This document shows positions 35,351 through 44,569 of a DNA stretch of 64,000 nt, piece by piece. This stretch comes from Vibrio coralliilyticus ATCC BAA-450 (GTDB taxonomy: Bacteria > Pseudomonadota > Gammaproteobacteria > Enterobacterales > Vibrionaceae), in assembly GCF_000176135.1 (NCBI RefSeq), contig NZ_ACZN01000016.1, positions 186,001 through 250,000 on the forward strand. Reading direction: 5' to 3'. A model generated the notes under the pieces. It ran no database searches and had not been told where the DNA came from. It saw nothing but the letters and a program-made list of their open reading frames with translations. Positions within the stretch are counted from its first letter, which is position 1. Each line of letters begins with the position of its first letter. The position numbers and the translations under genes were made by a program.

Positions 35351-35803
35351 TTAATGATGATGTTTGTGGCTCATCCCACTCATGACTTTCTTGATAGGTG
35401 CTGAGACAGTCTGCTCCTGACCGTTTGCGAAGGTCAGTTTCACATCAATGCTCTCACCTTCGACCAGCGGCTTTTTCAGGTCAAATAACATAATGTGTAG
35501 GCTACCGGGTTTTAGCTCGACCATACCATTGGCTGGCACAGTAATTTGCTCTACCTGACGCATTTTCATTACATCGCCATCTTTAATCACATCATGCAGC
35601 TCAACTTTGCCTGCAGCGTCTGTACTGGCTGATACGATAACGCGGTCTTTTGCGCTGTGGTTCATGATTTCAGTGAACACAGCACTAGTGGCGGCACTCG
35701 GTGGTGTCGCACGTGCATAGGTATGGGATAGCATGATGTCTGAAGCAGCGTGAGCAAGTGGGCTAAGTGCGATAGACGCTAAAATGAGGGCTTTTAACTT
35801 CAT
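35351..35803 (-). CDS. Copper chaperone PCuAC (DUF461)
   Basis: 150 residues with a signal peptide (1-19). The copper-binding motif is visible: HDVIKDGDVMKM gives His and Met, and LHIMLFDL completes the set. The His-rich C-terminus (HKHHH) may add a binding site. It delivers Cu(I) to the cytochrome oxidase CuA site with SCO. Its start overlaps the sco stop (TAATG). Confidence 0.9.
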   Translation of the reverse strand: MKLKALILASIALSPLAHAASDIMLSHTYARATPPSAATSAVFTEIMNHSAKDRVIVSASTDAAGKVELHDVIKDGDVMKMRQVEQITVPANGMVELKPGSLHIMLFDLKKPLVEGESIDVKLTFANGQEQTVSAPIKKVMSGMSHKHHH

Positions 35804-36402
35804 TAGGATTTTCCTTGTGACGTAAGTGTTTTCATCGCTTCAACCAAAGGAGCCGGTGTCAGCGTGTGTGGCACTTTAGTAATTAATGTGCCATCTGGTT
35901 TTAGGAAATAAAAATAGGAGCTGTGGTCAAGGGTGTACTTCAGCTCCGAGTTTTCTAATTTGGTCTTACGGAAAATAACGCCGTATTTATGTGCCAAAGG
36001 TGTGGTGACATCGAGTGGCGCGGACAAGCCTTCAATCATTGGATGGAAGTACTGGGCGTATTTGTATGAGTCTGCCGCGGCATCACGTTCAGGATCGAGC
36101 GAAACAAACATAGGCCTGAAGTGAGATTTTACTTCATCATCCACCTGATTCAGCGCGCCTGCTAACATGGCTAGCGAGGTTGGGCAGACATCTGGACAAC
36201 GTGTGAATCCAAAGTAAACGATGCGTACGCGAGAGTCTTGTTGATCGAAGATTTTGACCGGTTTGTCATTTTCACCGAACAGGACGACTTCTTTACTGGT
36301 TGCAGCAGGAGCCTCGGTCGTTGGCTGTGAATCCAGATACGCTTTCACGCCAAAGCCTAGTGCAAACGCGGCAACTAAAATTAAAGACCAGTTCTTACTC
36401 AT
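35803..36402 (-). CDS. SCO1/SenC family cytochrome oxidase assembly protein
   Basis: 199 residues with an N-terminal membrane anchor. FTRCPDVCP is the CxxxC copper motif and DHSSYFYFL carries the partner His. It assembles the CuA centre of cytochrome c oxidase. The upstream gene overlaps by four bases. Confidence 0.9.
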   Translation of the reverse strand: MSKNWSLILVAAFALGFGVKAYLDSQPTTEAPAATSKEVVLFGENDKPVKIFDQQDSRVRIVYFGFTRCPDVCPTSLAMLAGALNQVDDEVKSHFRPMFVSLDPERDAAADSYKYAQYFHPMIEGLSAPLDVTTPLAHKYGVIFRKTKLENSELKYTLDHSSYFYFLKPDGTLITKVPHTLTPAPLVEAMKTLTSQGKS

Positions 36403-36827
36403 TGTTCCATCCTAATCGAGGTGCTCACACTGTGTTGGCCATCAGTGAGTTCGCCAACCCAAGTCATGGCATCAGTCGTACATACCGGCAGAATAACCTG
36501 GCCTGTAAACTGACCTGTTGAGCTTTTATTGAGTTTAAATACGGCGGTACCCATTTCCATCTCGTGGCCTTCCAAAGTCAGCAACAGACTTTCCTGTTGA
36601 GCTTCGGGCCAGTCGACGACGATTTCAGTGGGTACCAATGGCTGACTGATGTCGCGATCAACTTTTATACGAACATCGTTGCTTTCACAAGCTTCAGTAG
36701 TGAGTAAGCAATATTCTGACAAAGGTTTGACTTGGGAACGGGTTTTAAACCACTGGTAAATGTCACCGGCGAAGAAGCCTGCACCAAGCGTTACGACGAC
36801 CAAGAGCAGCTTTAACATTGAAGACAC
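36399..36827 (-). CDS. Membrane-anchored protein of the copper operon
   Basis: 142 residues from a GTG start at 36827; an ATG at 36818 is also possible. An N-terminal membrane helix (LKLLLVVVTLGAGFFAG) anchors a small extracytoplasmic domain with Cys residues (YCLLTTEACES, LPVCTTDAM). The four-base overlap with sco and this cysteine pattern suggest an accessory role in copper handling. No established name. Confidence 0.65.
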   Translation of the reverse strand: MSSMLKLLLVVVTLGAGFFAGDIYQWFKTRSQVKPLSEYCLLTTEACESNDVRIKVDRDISQPLVPTEIVVDWPEAQQESLLLTLEGHEMEMGTAVFKLNKSSTGQFTGQVILPVCTTDAMTWVGELTDGQHSVSTSIRMEQ

Positions 36828-36922
36828 GGTGTTCTCTCTTTGATTCTAAAGCCGCAATCCTAGCACCAAGTGAGTCTAAATACCTCAGCCAACAAATAAA
36901 TCTGTGCTTGGAATCAATCTAC

Positions 36923-37465
36923 TCAATGATGGGTGTTCTGGCGATGAATTCCATAGACAGCATGATCCAGAATTCGATCTCCAACTTTCTCCTTATTGGT
37001 AATGATACCCTCTAGGGTCATACCTACGCGCTCGGCGACTCGTCGGCTCGGTAGGTTATCTTTGGCGGCAGATAGCTGGACCTTCTCCATCTGGTATTCA
37101 TTAAACGCAATATCAATCAATTTGTTCACCACGCGCGTAATGATGCCTTTGCCTTGCTGGTGTTGCGATAGCCAGTAACCAATCTCGACAGTTTTTGTGT
37201 CGTAACTAATTGTGTTGAAGCTGCAGTTTCCTACGATGTTGCTGTTATAGATGATCGCACAGGTCATTGATTTCCCGTCTGCATATTCATGTAAAACACG
37301 CTGAACGAACATACGGAAATCTTGCTCGGACTGGCAGTAGGGAGGCCAAGTCAACCATTGTGATAAATATTCTGTTTGAGTGGATACTAATTCACTGTAT
37401 TGAGTGGCAAATGATTCCTGAACAAGAGCGAGTTCGAGTTCAGAGTCGATAGAGATTGTGAACAT
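36923..37465 (-). CDS. GNAT N-acetyltransferase, RimJ/RimL type
   Basis: 180 residues from the ATG at 37465. The core has the Rim signature EIGYWLSQHQQGKGIITRVV (acetyl-CoA loop) and LSAAKDNLPSRRVAERVGM. RimJ/RimL enzymes acetylate protein N-termini or small molecules. Transcribed alone. Confidence 0.85.
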   Translation of the reverse strand: MFTISIDSELELALVQESFATQYSELVSTQTEYLSQWLTWPPYCQSEQDFRMFVQRVLHEYADGKSMTCAIIYNSNIVGNCSFNTISYDTKTVEIGYWLSQHQQGKGIITRVVNKLIDIAFNEYQMEKVQLSAAKDNLPSRRVAERVGMTLEGIITNKEKVGDRILDHAVYGIHRQNTHH

Positions 37466-37695
37466 AAGGAACCTAAACAAGTTGAATATGAAGAGCTAAC
37501 TTAACAGAGTAAGACTGGTATGACCATAAACACTTGTTGCAAAAAACATTTTCCATGTAGCACGGAATTCACCCAAGACGTTATGCAAATCACAATTATA
37601 TAAATAGTCTTAAATAATTTGTGGTTTTTATGAAAGGAAATCGTTTAGCCTTGCAGCCCTAAAATAAGAAAAATTAGTCAGTTAGGTTATTACTA

Positions 37696-38973
37696 ATGGA
37701 TGAGCCGCTTGATAACGTAAGCGTAGATTTACGTCAGGTGCTATTTGAAATCGCTTCAGCCCTCGATGCAGTCGGGATCGATGATATAAATCACGGTCAC
37801 CGGGTTGCATACATTGCTTATCAATGTGCTAAACGAATGGGGTGGGAGGAAGAGCAGGCTCAAATCGCTTTTTCCCTGGGATTGATCCATGATTGCGGTG
37901 TTTCGCAGTCTAATGAGCGTTCCTATCTATTCAAGTCGATGGCTCCGGAGAACACCAAAAAGCATTGTATTAAAGGTTATGGGCTGTTGAGCGCTTGCCC
38001 GCCTCTGGCTGGATTAGCATTGCCAGTTCTGTATCATCATACCTGGTGGGAGCAGCTGAGCGGCGAAACCAGAGCTTCAGAAAACGATAAACTACTCGCC
38101 GGATTGCTATTCATCTCTGACCGGGTTGATTATCTCTACTCACGTTTTTACCCAGACCAATACGGCAATATCACCGAGAACAACAAAAAATCGATCATCG
38201 GGGAATTGACCGCCAATGCTGGGATCTTGTTTGAGCCTAATATGGTTCAGCACATGTGTGAGTTGATAGACAACGATGACTTCTGGTTTTCAATGGAATC
38301 TCGCTATATCGAGACAATGGCAAGTCGCTTTCCATCGGTGCCTTTCTTTTCATCTCGATTGGGATTGGAAGACACGATTGCTGTAGCGGAATTCTTTGCC
38401 CAGATTGTCGATGCAAAAAGCACTTTCACGTTTCAGCACTCTCGTCATGTTGCGGAGTTAACGTCATTTCTGGGTAAACAACTGGGGTACTCGACCAAAG
38501 CACAACGAATGTTGTATCTGGCAGGGTTAGTGCACGATATTGGAAAACTGAAAACTCCGGTCGCGGTTTTGCATAAACCTGCAGAGCTGACGGATGAAGA
38601 GTATGCGTGCATAAAGCGCCATGCGACCGATACCCGTCACGCATTGACCAATATGTTTCGCTCTAGCCAAGTTATTGATTGGGCTTCGAATCACCATGAA
38701 AGGCTGGATGGGTCTGGTTACCCGTTAGGGAAAACAGCCAAAGATCTCGATCAACCAAGCCGAATTGTGGCCATTGCCGATGTGTTTCAGGCTCTGACTC
38801 AATCACGCCCTTATCGACAAGGCGTGTCACTTGAGGAAACAATGCAAATACTGCAGGAATTGGTAGATGAATCGAAACTGGATTCTGTCGTGTTTGAGTG
38901 TCTGATGGAGAACGATCTTGAGTGCTATCAGATTTCAACAGGTCACCCTGCCATAGAAAAAGCCAGCGCTTAA
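37696..38973 (+). CDS. HD-GYP c-di-GMP phosphodiesterase with two HD domains
   Basis: 425 residues. The N-terminal HD-type domain has GLIHDCGVS near residue 70. The C-terminal HD-GYP domain has GLVHDIGKLKTP and NHHERLDGSGYP, the residues expected for metal binding and c-di-GMP hydrolysis. Two HD domains with no sensor or receiver are less common; the first could be regulatory. Soluble, no signal peptide. Confidence 0.9.
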   Translation: MDEPLDNVSVDLRQVLFEIASALDAVGIDDINHGHRVAYIAYQCAKRMGWEEEQAQIAFSLGLIHDCGVSQSNERSYLFKSMAPENTKKHCIKGYGLLSACPPLAGLALPVLYHHTWWEQLSGETRASENDKLLAGLLFISDRVDYLYSRFYPDQYGNITENNKKSIIGELTANAGILFEPNMVQHMCELIDNDDFWFSMESRYIETMASRFPSVPFFSSRLGLEDTIAVAEFFAQIVDAKSTFTFQHSRHVAELTSFLGKQLGYSTKAQRMLYLAGLVHDIGKLKTPVAVLHKPAELTDEEYACIKRHATDTRHALTNMFRSSQVIDWASNHHERLDGSGYPLGKTAKDLDQPSRIVAIADVFQALTQSRPYRQGVSLEETMQILQELVDESKLDSVVFECLMENDLECYQISTGHPAIEKASA

Positions 38974-38986
38974 TGCGCTGGCTTTT
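38961..38986 (+). terminator. Rho-independent terminator overlapping the stop codon
   Basis: AGCCAGCGC pairs with GCGCTGGCT over a TTAAT loop containing the stop codon; TTTT follows. It ends the HD-GYP gene. Confidence 0.8.
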
Positions 38987-39002
38987 GGCTTATTGAGCTT
39001 GA

Positions 39003-39656
39003 TTACTTTTCCAGTAAGAACTGTTTGAAGCGCGCCTGTGTTTCCGCGTCGGCTTTGTTATACCAGAAATGCAGCATTTCCTCGGCAGTCGAGTCGCCTT
39101 TGACGCCTTCTTTGGTGACTTTAGCAGGTAGCGTTACTGGCTGTACCGTGGCGCCAATAGCGGCGGCAGAGACAGCTGCAACACCACCTCGGCGGTTGTA
39201 ATCTGCCAGTTCAATCTGGAAGTTTCGGCCAATCTGCATACCGTCTTTTACGAGCTTATCCTGCGTAACTGCTAGAGCGCTACCACTTGCAGTTGTGAGC
39301 TGCCAGTCGACATTTTTAATCTTCTTCTCCGCTTCGTGTTGATCGCGGTATTTAGGCATATCGAATGTCAGTTCAGTATCGTTGGTATCAAACGTGGCAA
39401 TAATGGGATCGCTTTCAAGAATAATACGGTCATTACCTTGCGTGAAGTATGGCTGGTAGCGGAACAAAACTTGGTTTTCGCCGTCAGGTAAAGTCAGCGT
39501 TTTGTTTGCTGAAAAGAAGCCACCAGAGAGCTCTGGTTTTGCGTCGTTCGCAACCAATACATCCACAGTGTCTGGGACGGTAATGGTTACTTCAGCCGCC
39601 GCCATACCGCTGATGCTTAATGCAACGGCGGCCAATAATGTTGTTTTGATTTTCAT
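39003..39656 (-). CDS. DUF2057 (YccT-like) periplasmic protein
   Basis: 217 residues from the ATG at 39656 with a signal peptide ending AAA-E. Contains the family stretch LPDGENQVLFRYQPYFTQG and a C-terminal LHFWYNKADAETQARF. Role unknown, envelope-located. Confidence 0.85.
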   Translation of the reverse strand: MKIKTTLLAAVALSISGMAAAEVTITVPDTVDVLVANDAKPELSGGFFSANKTLTLPDGENQVLFRYQPYFTQGNDRIILESDPIIATFDTNDTELTFDMPKYRDQHEAEKKIKNVDWQLTTASGSALAVTQDKLVKDGMQIGRNFQIELADYNRRGGVAAVSAAAIGATVQPVTLPAKVTKEGVKGDSTAEEMLHFWYNKADAETQARFKQFLLEK

Positions 39657-39960
39657 GACTTGATCCATTTGATTTGGTTAGCCAACACTTTGCCTAGCAA
39701 GTCCAGATATTTCAATTAGATGAATGTCAAAGTGATAAGATTTCACGGAAACTTAACTTTCAGTGATGATAAACCACTAACTAAGCGCAAGCTAAGTGTG
39801 ACAGGTGTTTAGGGGTACGGATGACTTATTTTGCTAAGGTTTATTAAATAATGATTTTGGGGTGTGTGATTTATAAATTTTGAGTGACATTTCACGGTAA
39901 ATAGGTGAGATCACGACTATATTGATGGTTATGTCTATAACCTACGAGAAGGATAACGCT

Positions 39961-40062
39961 ATGAACTGCATTTGGATGCAAGACAGCCGTTTTGTGTTGT
40001 CGTCATGGTACAACTTAGACTTTTGCCTATCGCTTTTGAGCAAAGAATCCCCTTCGCTTTGA
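39961..40062 (+). CDS. tnaC: TnaC leader peptide
   Basis: A 33-codon frame with AAGGA seven bases before its ATG lies 96 bases ahead of tnaA. The nascent peptide holds W16-Y-N-L-D20, the W-x-N-x-D spacing of Escherichia coli TnaC (W12/D16). In E. coli, tryptophan in the ribosome stalls TnaC, blocks Rho and lets tnaA be transcribed. Here the nearest Pro is at residue 31 with two residues after it, not directly before the stop as in E. coli, so details may differ. Confidence 0.8.
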   Translation: MNCIWMQDSRFVLSSWYNLDFCLSLLSKESPSL

Positions 40063-40158
40063 TTTCCTGGGTGCACTCGCACCATCTATTCGCAATTTAA
40101 CGCTTTAAATCCGATGCAGATTGTCTGCAGGGATCGATCTATCTATAGGAAATTAAAT

Positions 40159-41556
40159 ATGAAACGCATTCCAGAACCCTTTCGCATTAAAATGGTTGAA
40201 CCGATCAAAATGACCACTTATCAAGACCGAGTTGCTGCGCTTGACGAAGCCGGTCTGAACCCTTTCTTATTAAAAAGTGATGATGTCTATATTGACCTTC
40301 TGACTGACTCGGGCACAGGTGCGATGAGTGACAACCAGTGGGCTGGTTTGATGATGGGGGACGAGTCTTACGCAGGGAGTCGCAACTATTACAATCTTTG
40401 TCAGGCGGTCGAGCACTTTTTTGGTTATAAACTAACGGTGCCCGCTCACCAAGGTCGCGGGGCGGAGCAAATTCTATTCCCGGCATTGATTGAGCGTATG
40501 CGCAGTGTTCGCGGCGGGACGGAGCCAGTTTTCATCTCCAACTATCACTTTGATACCACGGCGGGGCATATTGAGTTAAATGGAGGCAAGGCCATTAATG
40601 TCGTCGACAGACATGCTTTTGATACGACGACCCCGTATGACTGGAAAGGTGATTTCGACCTCGACAAACTTGAAGCGACTATTGAGCAGTATGGTGCACA
40701 TAACATTTGCGCCATCATCACCACGGTGACTTGTAACAGCTCTGGTGGTCAGCCGGTGTCTATGGCCAACATGCGCGCGGTTTATGAGTTGGCAAGCAAG
40801 AATGACATCCCTGTTGTGATCGATTCTGCACGCTATTGTGAAAACGCCTATTTCATTAAACAGCGTGAGGAGGGATATCAGGATAAGTCGATCCTCGAAA
40901 TCATCCGAGAGATGTATCAATACGGTGATATGCTGACTATGTCCGCTAAGAAGGACCCTATGGTCAATATTGGTGGCCTGTGCTGTATTCGTGATCACCA
41001 AGAGCTGTTCCAAGCCGTACAAACGCGTTGTGTGCCAATGGAAGGGTTTGTCACTTATGGCGGTATGGCAGGGCGAGACATGGAAGCGTTGGCTCGCGGC
41101 CTTTATGAAGGTGCAGACGAAGATTACCTCCACTATAGGATCAGTCAGGTGCAATATCTTGGTGAGCGTCTGCGTGAAGGGGGGATTCCCATTCAGTATC
41201 CAACAGGTGGGCATGCAGTGTTTGTCGATGCAGCGAAGATACTCCCTCACATTCCAGCAGAAGAGTTTCCAGCTCACGTCTTGTGTAATGCCCTATACCT
41301 TGAAGCTGGAGTTCGAGCGGTAGAAATTGGTTCGTTGCTCCTGGGGCGTGATCCGGAAACAGGCAAACAAAAATCGTCGGAATTGGAACTGATGCGTCTT
41401 ACCATTCCTCGTCGTGTATATACCAACGATCACATGGATTATATTGCCGATGCGATCATTGCGCTCAAAGAGCGTGCTCATGAACTTAAAGGCTTAATGT
41501 TTGAGTATGAACCTCCCGTGCTGCGTCATTTCACGGCGCGATTTAAGTCCAAATAA
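40159..41556 (+). CDS. tnaA: Tryptophanase
   Basis: 465 residues from the ATG at 40159 (AGGA upstream); an upstream in-frame ATG at 40114 is within the leader. The PLP lysine lies in SAKKDPM, and the family start [15 protein letters not shown] is intact. It splits tryptophan into indole, pyruvate and ammonia. No tnaB permease follows; the next gene is the chitinase. Confidence 0.95.
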   Translation: MKRIPEPFRIKMVEPIKMTTYQDRVAALDEAGLNPFLLKSDDVYIDLLTDSGTGAMSDNQWAGLMMGDESYAGSRNYYNLCQAVEHFFGYKLTVPAHQGRGAEQILFPALIERMRSVRGGTEPVFISNYHFDTTAGHIELNGGKAINVVDRHAFDTTTPYDWKGDFDLDKLEATIEQYGAHNICAIITTVTCNSSGGQPVSMANMRAVYELASKNDIPVVIDSARYCENAYFIKQREEGYQDKSILEIIREMYQYGDMLTMSAKKDPMVNIGGLCCIRDHQELFQAVQTRCVPMEGFVTYGGMAGRDMEALARGLYEGADEDYLHYRISQVQYLGERLREGGIPIQYPTGGHAVFVDAAKILPHIPAEEFPAHVLCNALYLEAGVRAVEIGSLLLGRDPETGKQKSSELELMRLTIPRRVYTNDHMDYIADAIIALKERAHELKGLMFEYEPPVLRHFTARFKSK

Positions 41557-41570
41557 TCCTTAATTAAAAC

Positions 41571-41603
41571 CTGCCTCCTAAAATTTTTAGGGGGCAGTAT
41601 TTT
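41571..41603 (+). terminator. Rho-independent terminator after tnaA
   Basis: CTGCCTCCTA pairs with TAGGGGGCAG (one G-T) over AAATTTT, followed by TATTTTG. Confidence 0.75.
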
Positions 41604-41804
41604 GTAATGGCGATCCTCCAATATTTGGTATCTCATTCTTTAAATTATTGACAAATAAGTATGTTTCTCGGCTTGCTAGGATTTTATAAATTATGGGTCG
41701 AAATCCAATTTGTAATGTAACAGACCTCGTATATACAACTATTTTCTGATCTTGCCTCGAAAACAACCTTTATTTTTTTTATCAAAAAAAAAGTCTCTCA
41801 AATA

Positions 41805-41930
41805 CTGAAAGTGATGTTCTTCGCGATGTATCCGTAGAACAGCGAATACCGATCCTCGATAAGTCTTTCGGCTCAATACTTGGCCAGCAGGCAGTTAAAC
41901 GCGGCTTACGATGATAGGTATCACTTCCCA
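41805..41930 (+). other. Possible structured leader RNA upstream of the chitinase
   Basis: The 370 bases between tnaA and chiA hold no gene. AAGTGAT at about 41809 can pair with ATCACTT at about 41923, closing a 110-base region with shorter inner pairings (e.g. GTTCT/AGAAC). It ends about 40 bases before the chitinase start. It is not an obvious c-di-GMP GEMM riboswitch: the expected sequence blocks are missing. Confidence 0.3.
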
Positions 41931-41968
41931 ACTTTCGGGTAAATGTACAAGGAATGAGAGAAATAGGT

Positions 41969-44497
41969 ATGAATCGTATAACTTTGTGCGCCGCTAGTAT
42001 CGCTTTGGCGCTATCCGGCACCGCGATGGCTGCACCAACAGCCCCTAGTATTGATGTTTACGGCTCAAACAATCTTCAGTTCTCGAAGATTGAGTTAGCA
42101 ATGGAAACCACTTCTGGCTACAACGACATGGTGAAATATTTCGATGAAGCGGATATTACCATTAAATTTAATCAGTGGAGTGGCACAACGGGGGACACCT
42201 ACAAGGTTTACTTTGACGGTGCTCAGGTAGCAACCGGAGACATTACCGGTAGCCAGACCACAGCAAGCTTCAAATATGCAAATGGCGGTCGTTATCAAAT
42301 GACGATTGAAGCGTGTGACGCAAGCGGTTGTAGCACGAGTGCGCCTGCTGAAATTGTGGTTGCTGACACCGATGGTGCTCACCTTGCACCGCTGGCGATG
42401 AATGTTGATCCAAACAACAAGAGTTACAACACGGACCCTAACACGGTCGTTGGTACTTACTTTGTTGAGTGGGGTATCTATGGCCGTGACTTTACGGTAG
42501 ACAATATTCCTGCCGATAACCTGACCCATATTCTATACGGCTTTATTCCAATTTGTGGCCCGAATGAATCAGTGAAATCAGTCGGTGGCAACAGTTACAA
42601 CGCACTGATGACCGCATGTAAAGGAGTGCCAGACTATGAAGTCGTGATTCATGACCCATGGGCAGCTTACCAAAAGAGCTTCCCTCAAGCAGGCCATGAG
42701 TACAGTTCTCCTATCAAAGGCAACTACGCGATGCTAATGGCGCTTAAGCAGCGCAATCCAGATCTGAAAATTATCCCTTCCATTGGTGGCTGGACGTTAT
42801 CAGACCCATTCTTTGACTTTACTACCAAAGCGAACCGAGACACCTTTGTCGCTTCTGTTAAGCGCTTCCTGACGACGTGGAAGTTTTATGATGGTGTGGA
42901 TATTGACTGGGAATTCCCAGGCGGCGGCGGTGCTGCTCCTGATTTAGGTGATCCTGTAAATGATGGCCCAGCGTACATTGCGTTGATGCAAGAGCTTCGT
43001 GCGATGCTTGACCAATTGGAAGCAGACACCGGCAGAACGTATGAGCTTACGTCAGCAATCGGTGTGGGTTACGACAAAATTGAAGATGTGAACTACGGGG
43101 ATGCAGTTCAGTACATGGATTACATCTTTGCCATGACGTATGACTTCTACGGCGGTTGGAACAATGTTCCTGGTCATCAGACGGCACTGTACTGTGGTAC
43201 ATTCATGCGCCCAGGTCAGTGTGATGGCTCTGGTGTAGATGAAAATGGCGAACCGTACAAAGGCCCTGCTTACACCACGGACAACGGTATTCAGCTTCTG
43301 CTAGCGCAAGGTGTTCCTGCGAATAAACTCGTTGTGGGTACCGCCATGTATGGTCGTGGTTGGGAAGGCGTGACACCTGATACGCTCACCGATCCTAATG
43401 ACCCAATGACTGGAACAGGTACTGGTAAGCTGAAAGGCAGCACAGCACAAGGTGTCTGGGAAGATGGTGTGATTGATTATAAAGGCGTGAAATCCTTTAT
43501 GCTTGGCGCGGACAATACTGGCATCAACGGTTTTGAATATGGCTACGACGCGCAAGCTGAAGCACCTTGGGTTTGGAATCGCTCTACAGGTCAGCTGATT
43601 ACGTTTGATGATGACCGCTCTGTGAAAGCGAAAGGCGCATATGTACGTGATTTAGGCCTTGCCGGTCTATTCTCCTGGGAGATTGACGCTGATAACGGTG
43701 ACATTCTCAATGCTATGCATGAAGGGCTAGCTGGTGGAACACCAGCGAATCGAGCTCCAGTTGCTGCAGCGGGCGCGGATGTTTCAGTAACCGGTCCTGC
43801 ATCGGTTGTACTGGATGGCAGCAGCTCAAGTGACTCGGATGGCAGTGTTGCAAGCTATGTGTGGGAACAGCTCTCAGGTACTAGCGTTTCACTAACGGGT
43901 GCAAACACTGCACAGGCGAGTTTCGATGTAGCTGAAGTTGCGCAAACTGAAACGCTTACTTTCAAATTGACGGTGACGGATAATGAAGGTGCGACGGGCA
44001 CCGACACAGTTGTTGTGACAGTAAAGGCGAAAGACACTGGCCCTGTAAACACTGCGCCAGTTGCGGCAGTATCAGCACCTGCTACAGCGAATGCTGGAGA
44101 TGTGGTAGTGGTTGACGCTTCTGGTTCTAGTGATGCAGATAATGACATACTAACGTACAGTTGGGATGTGCCTGCTGGACTCAATGCCACCATTAGTGGT
44201 GCAACGGTGACATTCACTGCTGCTGAGTACACGCAAGATACTTCATTGCTATTTACTGTAACAGTCAGTGACTCTCAAGCGACGTCTTCTGCTTCGGCTA
44301 CTGTTGTTGTCGCGAAGAAGGATACTGGTGGCGGTACTTGTACCAACGCTTGGGATTCTGGCGCAATCTACAATGGCGGTGACCAAGTGACTTGGGATGG
44401 TAAAGTCTGGGAAGCGAAGTGGTGGACACAAGGTGATGATCCTACTCAATCTGGTCAGTGGGGTGTTTGGAAAGAAGTAGGCCCTGCAAACTGCTAA
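41969..44497 (+). CDS. chiA: Secreted GH18 chitinase A
   Basis: 842 residues from the ATG at 41969, which gives a signal peptide ending AMA. Domains in order: ChitinaseA N-terminal fold (22-135), GH18 barrel (150-580) with DGVDIDWE (catalytic Glu), two PKD-like Ig domains (about 590-680 and 690-775) and a C-terminal CBM5/12 with AWDSGAIYNGGDQV and WW. Very like V. harveyi ChiA in the first three quarters. It degrades chitin outside the cell. Confidence 0.95.
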   Translation: MNRITLCAASIALALSGTAMAAPTAPSIDVYGSNNLQFSKIELAMETTSGYNDMVKYFDEADITIKFNQWSGTTGDTYKVYFDGAQVATGDITGSQTTASFKYANGGRYQMTIEACDASGCSTSAPAEIVVADTDGAHLAPLAMNVDPNNKSYNTDPNTVVGTYFVEWGIYGRDFTVDNIPADNLTHILYGFIPICGPNESVKSVGGNSYNALMTACKGVPDYEVVIHDPWAAYQKSFPQAGHEYSSPIKGNYAMLMALKQRNPDLKIIPSIGGWTLSDPFFDFTTKANRDTFVASVKRFLTTWKFYDGVDIDWEFPGGGGAAPDLGDPVNDGPAYIALMQELRAMLDQLEADTGRTYELTSAIGVGYDKIEDVNYGDAVQYMDYIFAMTYDFYGGWNNVPGHQTALYCGTFMRPGQCDGSGVDENGEPYKGPAYTTDNGIQLLLAQGVPANKLVVGTAMYGRGWEGVTPDTLTDPNDPMTGTGTGKLKGSTAQGVWEDGVIDYKGVKSFMLGADNTGINGFEYGYDAQAEAPWVWNRSTGQLITFDDDRSVKAKGAYVRDLGLAGLFSWEIDADNGDILNAMHEGLAGGTPANRAPVAAAGADVSVTGPASVVLDGSSSSDSDGSVASYVWEQLSGTSVSLTGANTAQASFDVAEVAQTETLTFKLTVTDNEGATGTDTVVVTVKAKDTGPVNTAPVAAVSAPATANAGDVVVVDASGSSDADNDILTYSWDVPAGLNATISGATVTFTAAEYTQDTSLLFTVTVSDSQATSSASATVVVAKKDTGGGTCTNAWDSGAIYNGGDQVTWDGKVWEAKWWTQGDDPTQSGQWGVWKEVGPANC

Positions 44498-44530
44498 TCT
44501 AAACAACTCTTCTTATCGTAGATAAAGAAA

Positions 44531-44556
44531 AGCCGCTCAATACTGAGCGGCTTTGT
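44531..44556. terminator. Bidirectional terminator
   Basis: AGCCGCTCA pairs with TGAGCGGCT over an ATAC loop; A-rich before, T-rich after. It separates chiA from the convergent lapB. Confidence 0.8.
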
Positions 44557-44569
44557 TGTTCTTGTCAGC

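Noticed and set aside
39860-39905. CRP-like half sites upstream of tnaC (TGTGATTTATA, TGACATTTCA)
   Set aside because: Only one half matches, and the spacing of the second is four instead of six bases, so no CRP site is called.
41805-41930. c-di-GMP (GEMM) riboswitch before the chitinase
   Set aside because: The conserved sequence blocks of GEMM-I and the alternative class are not found.
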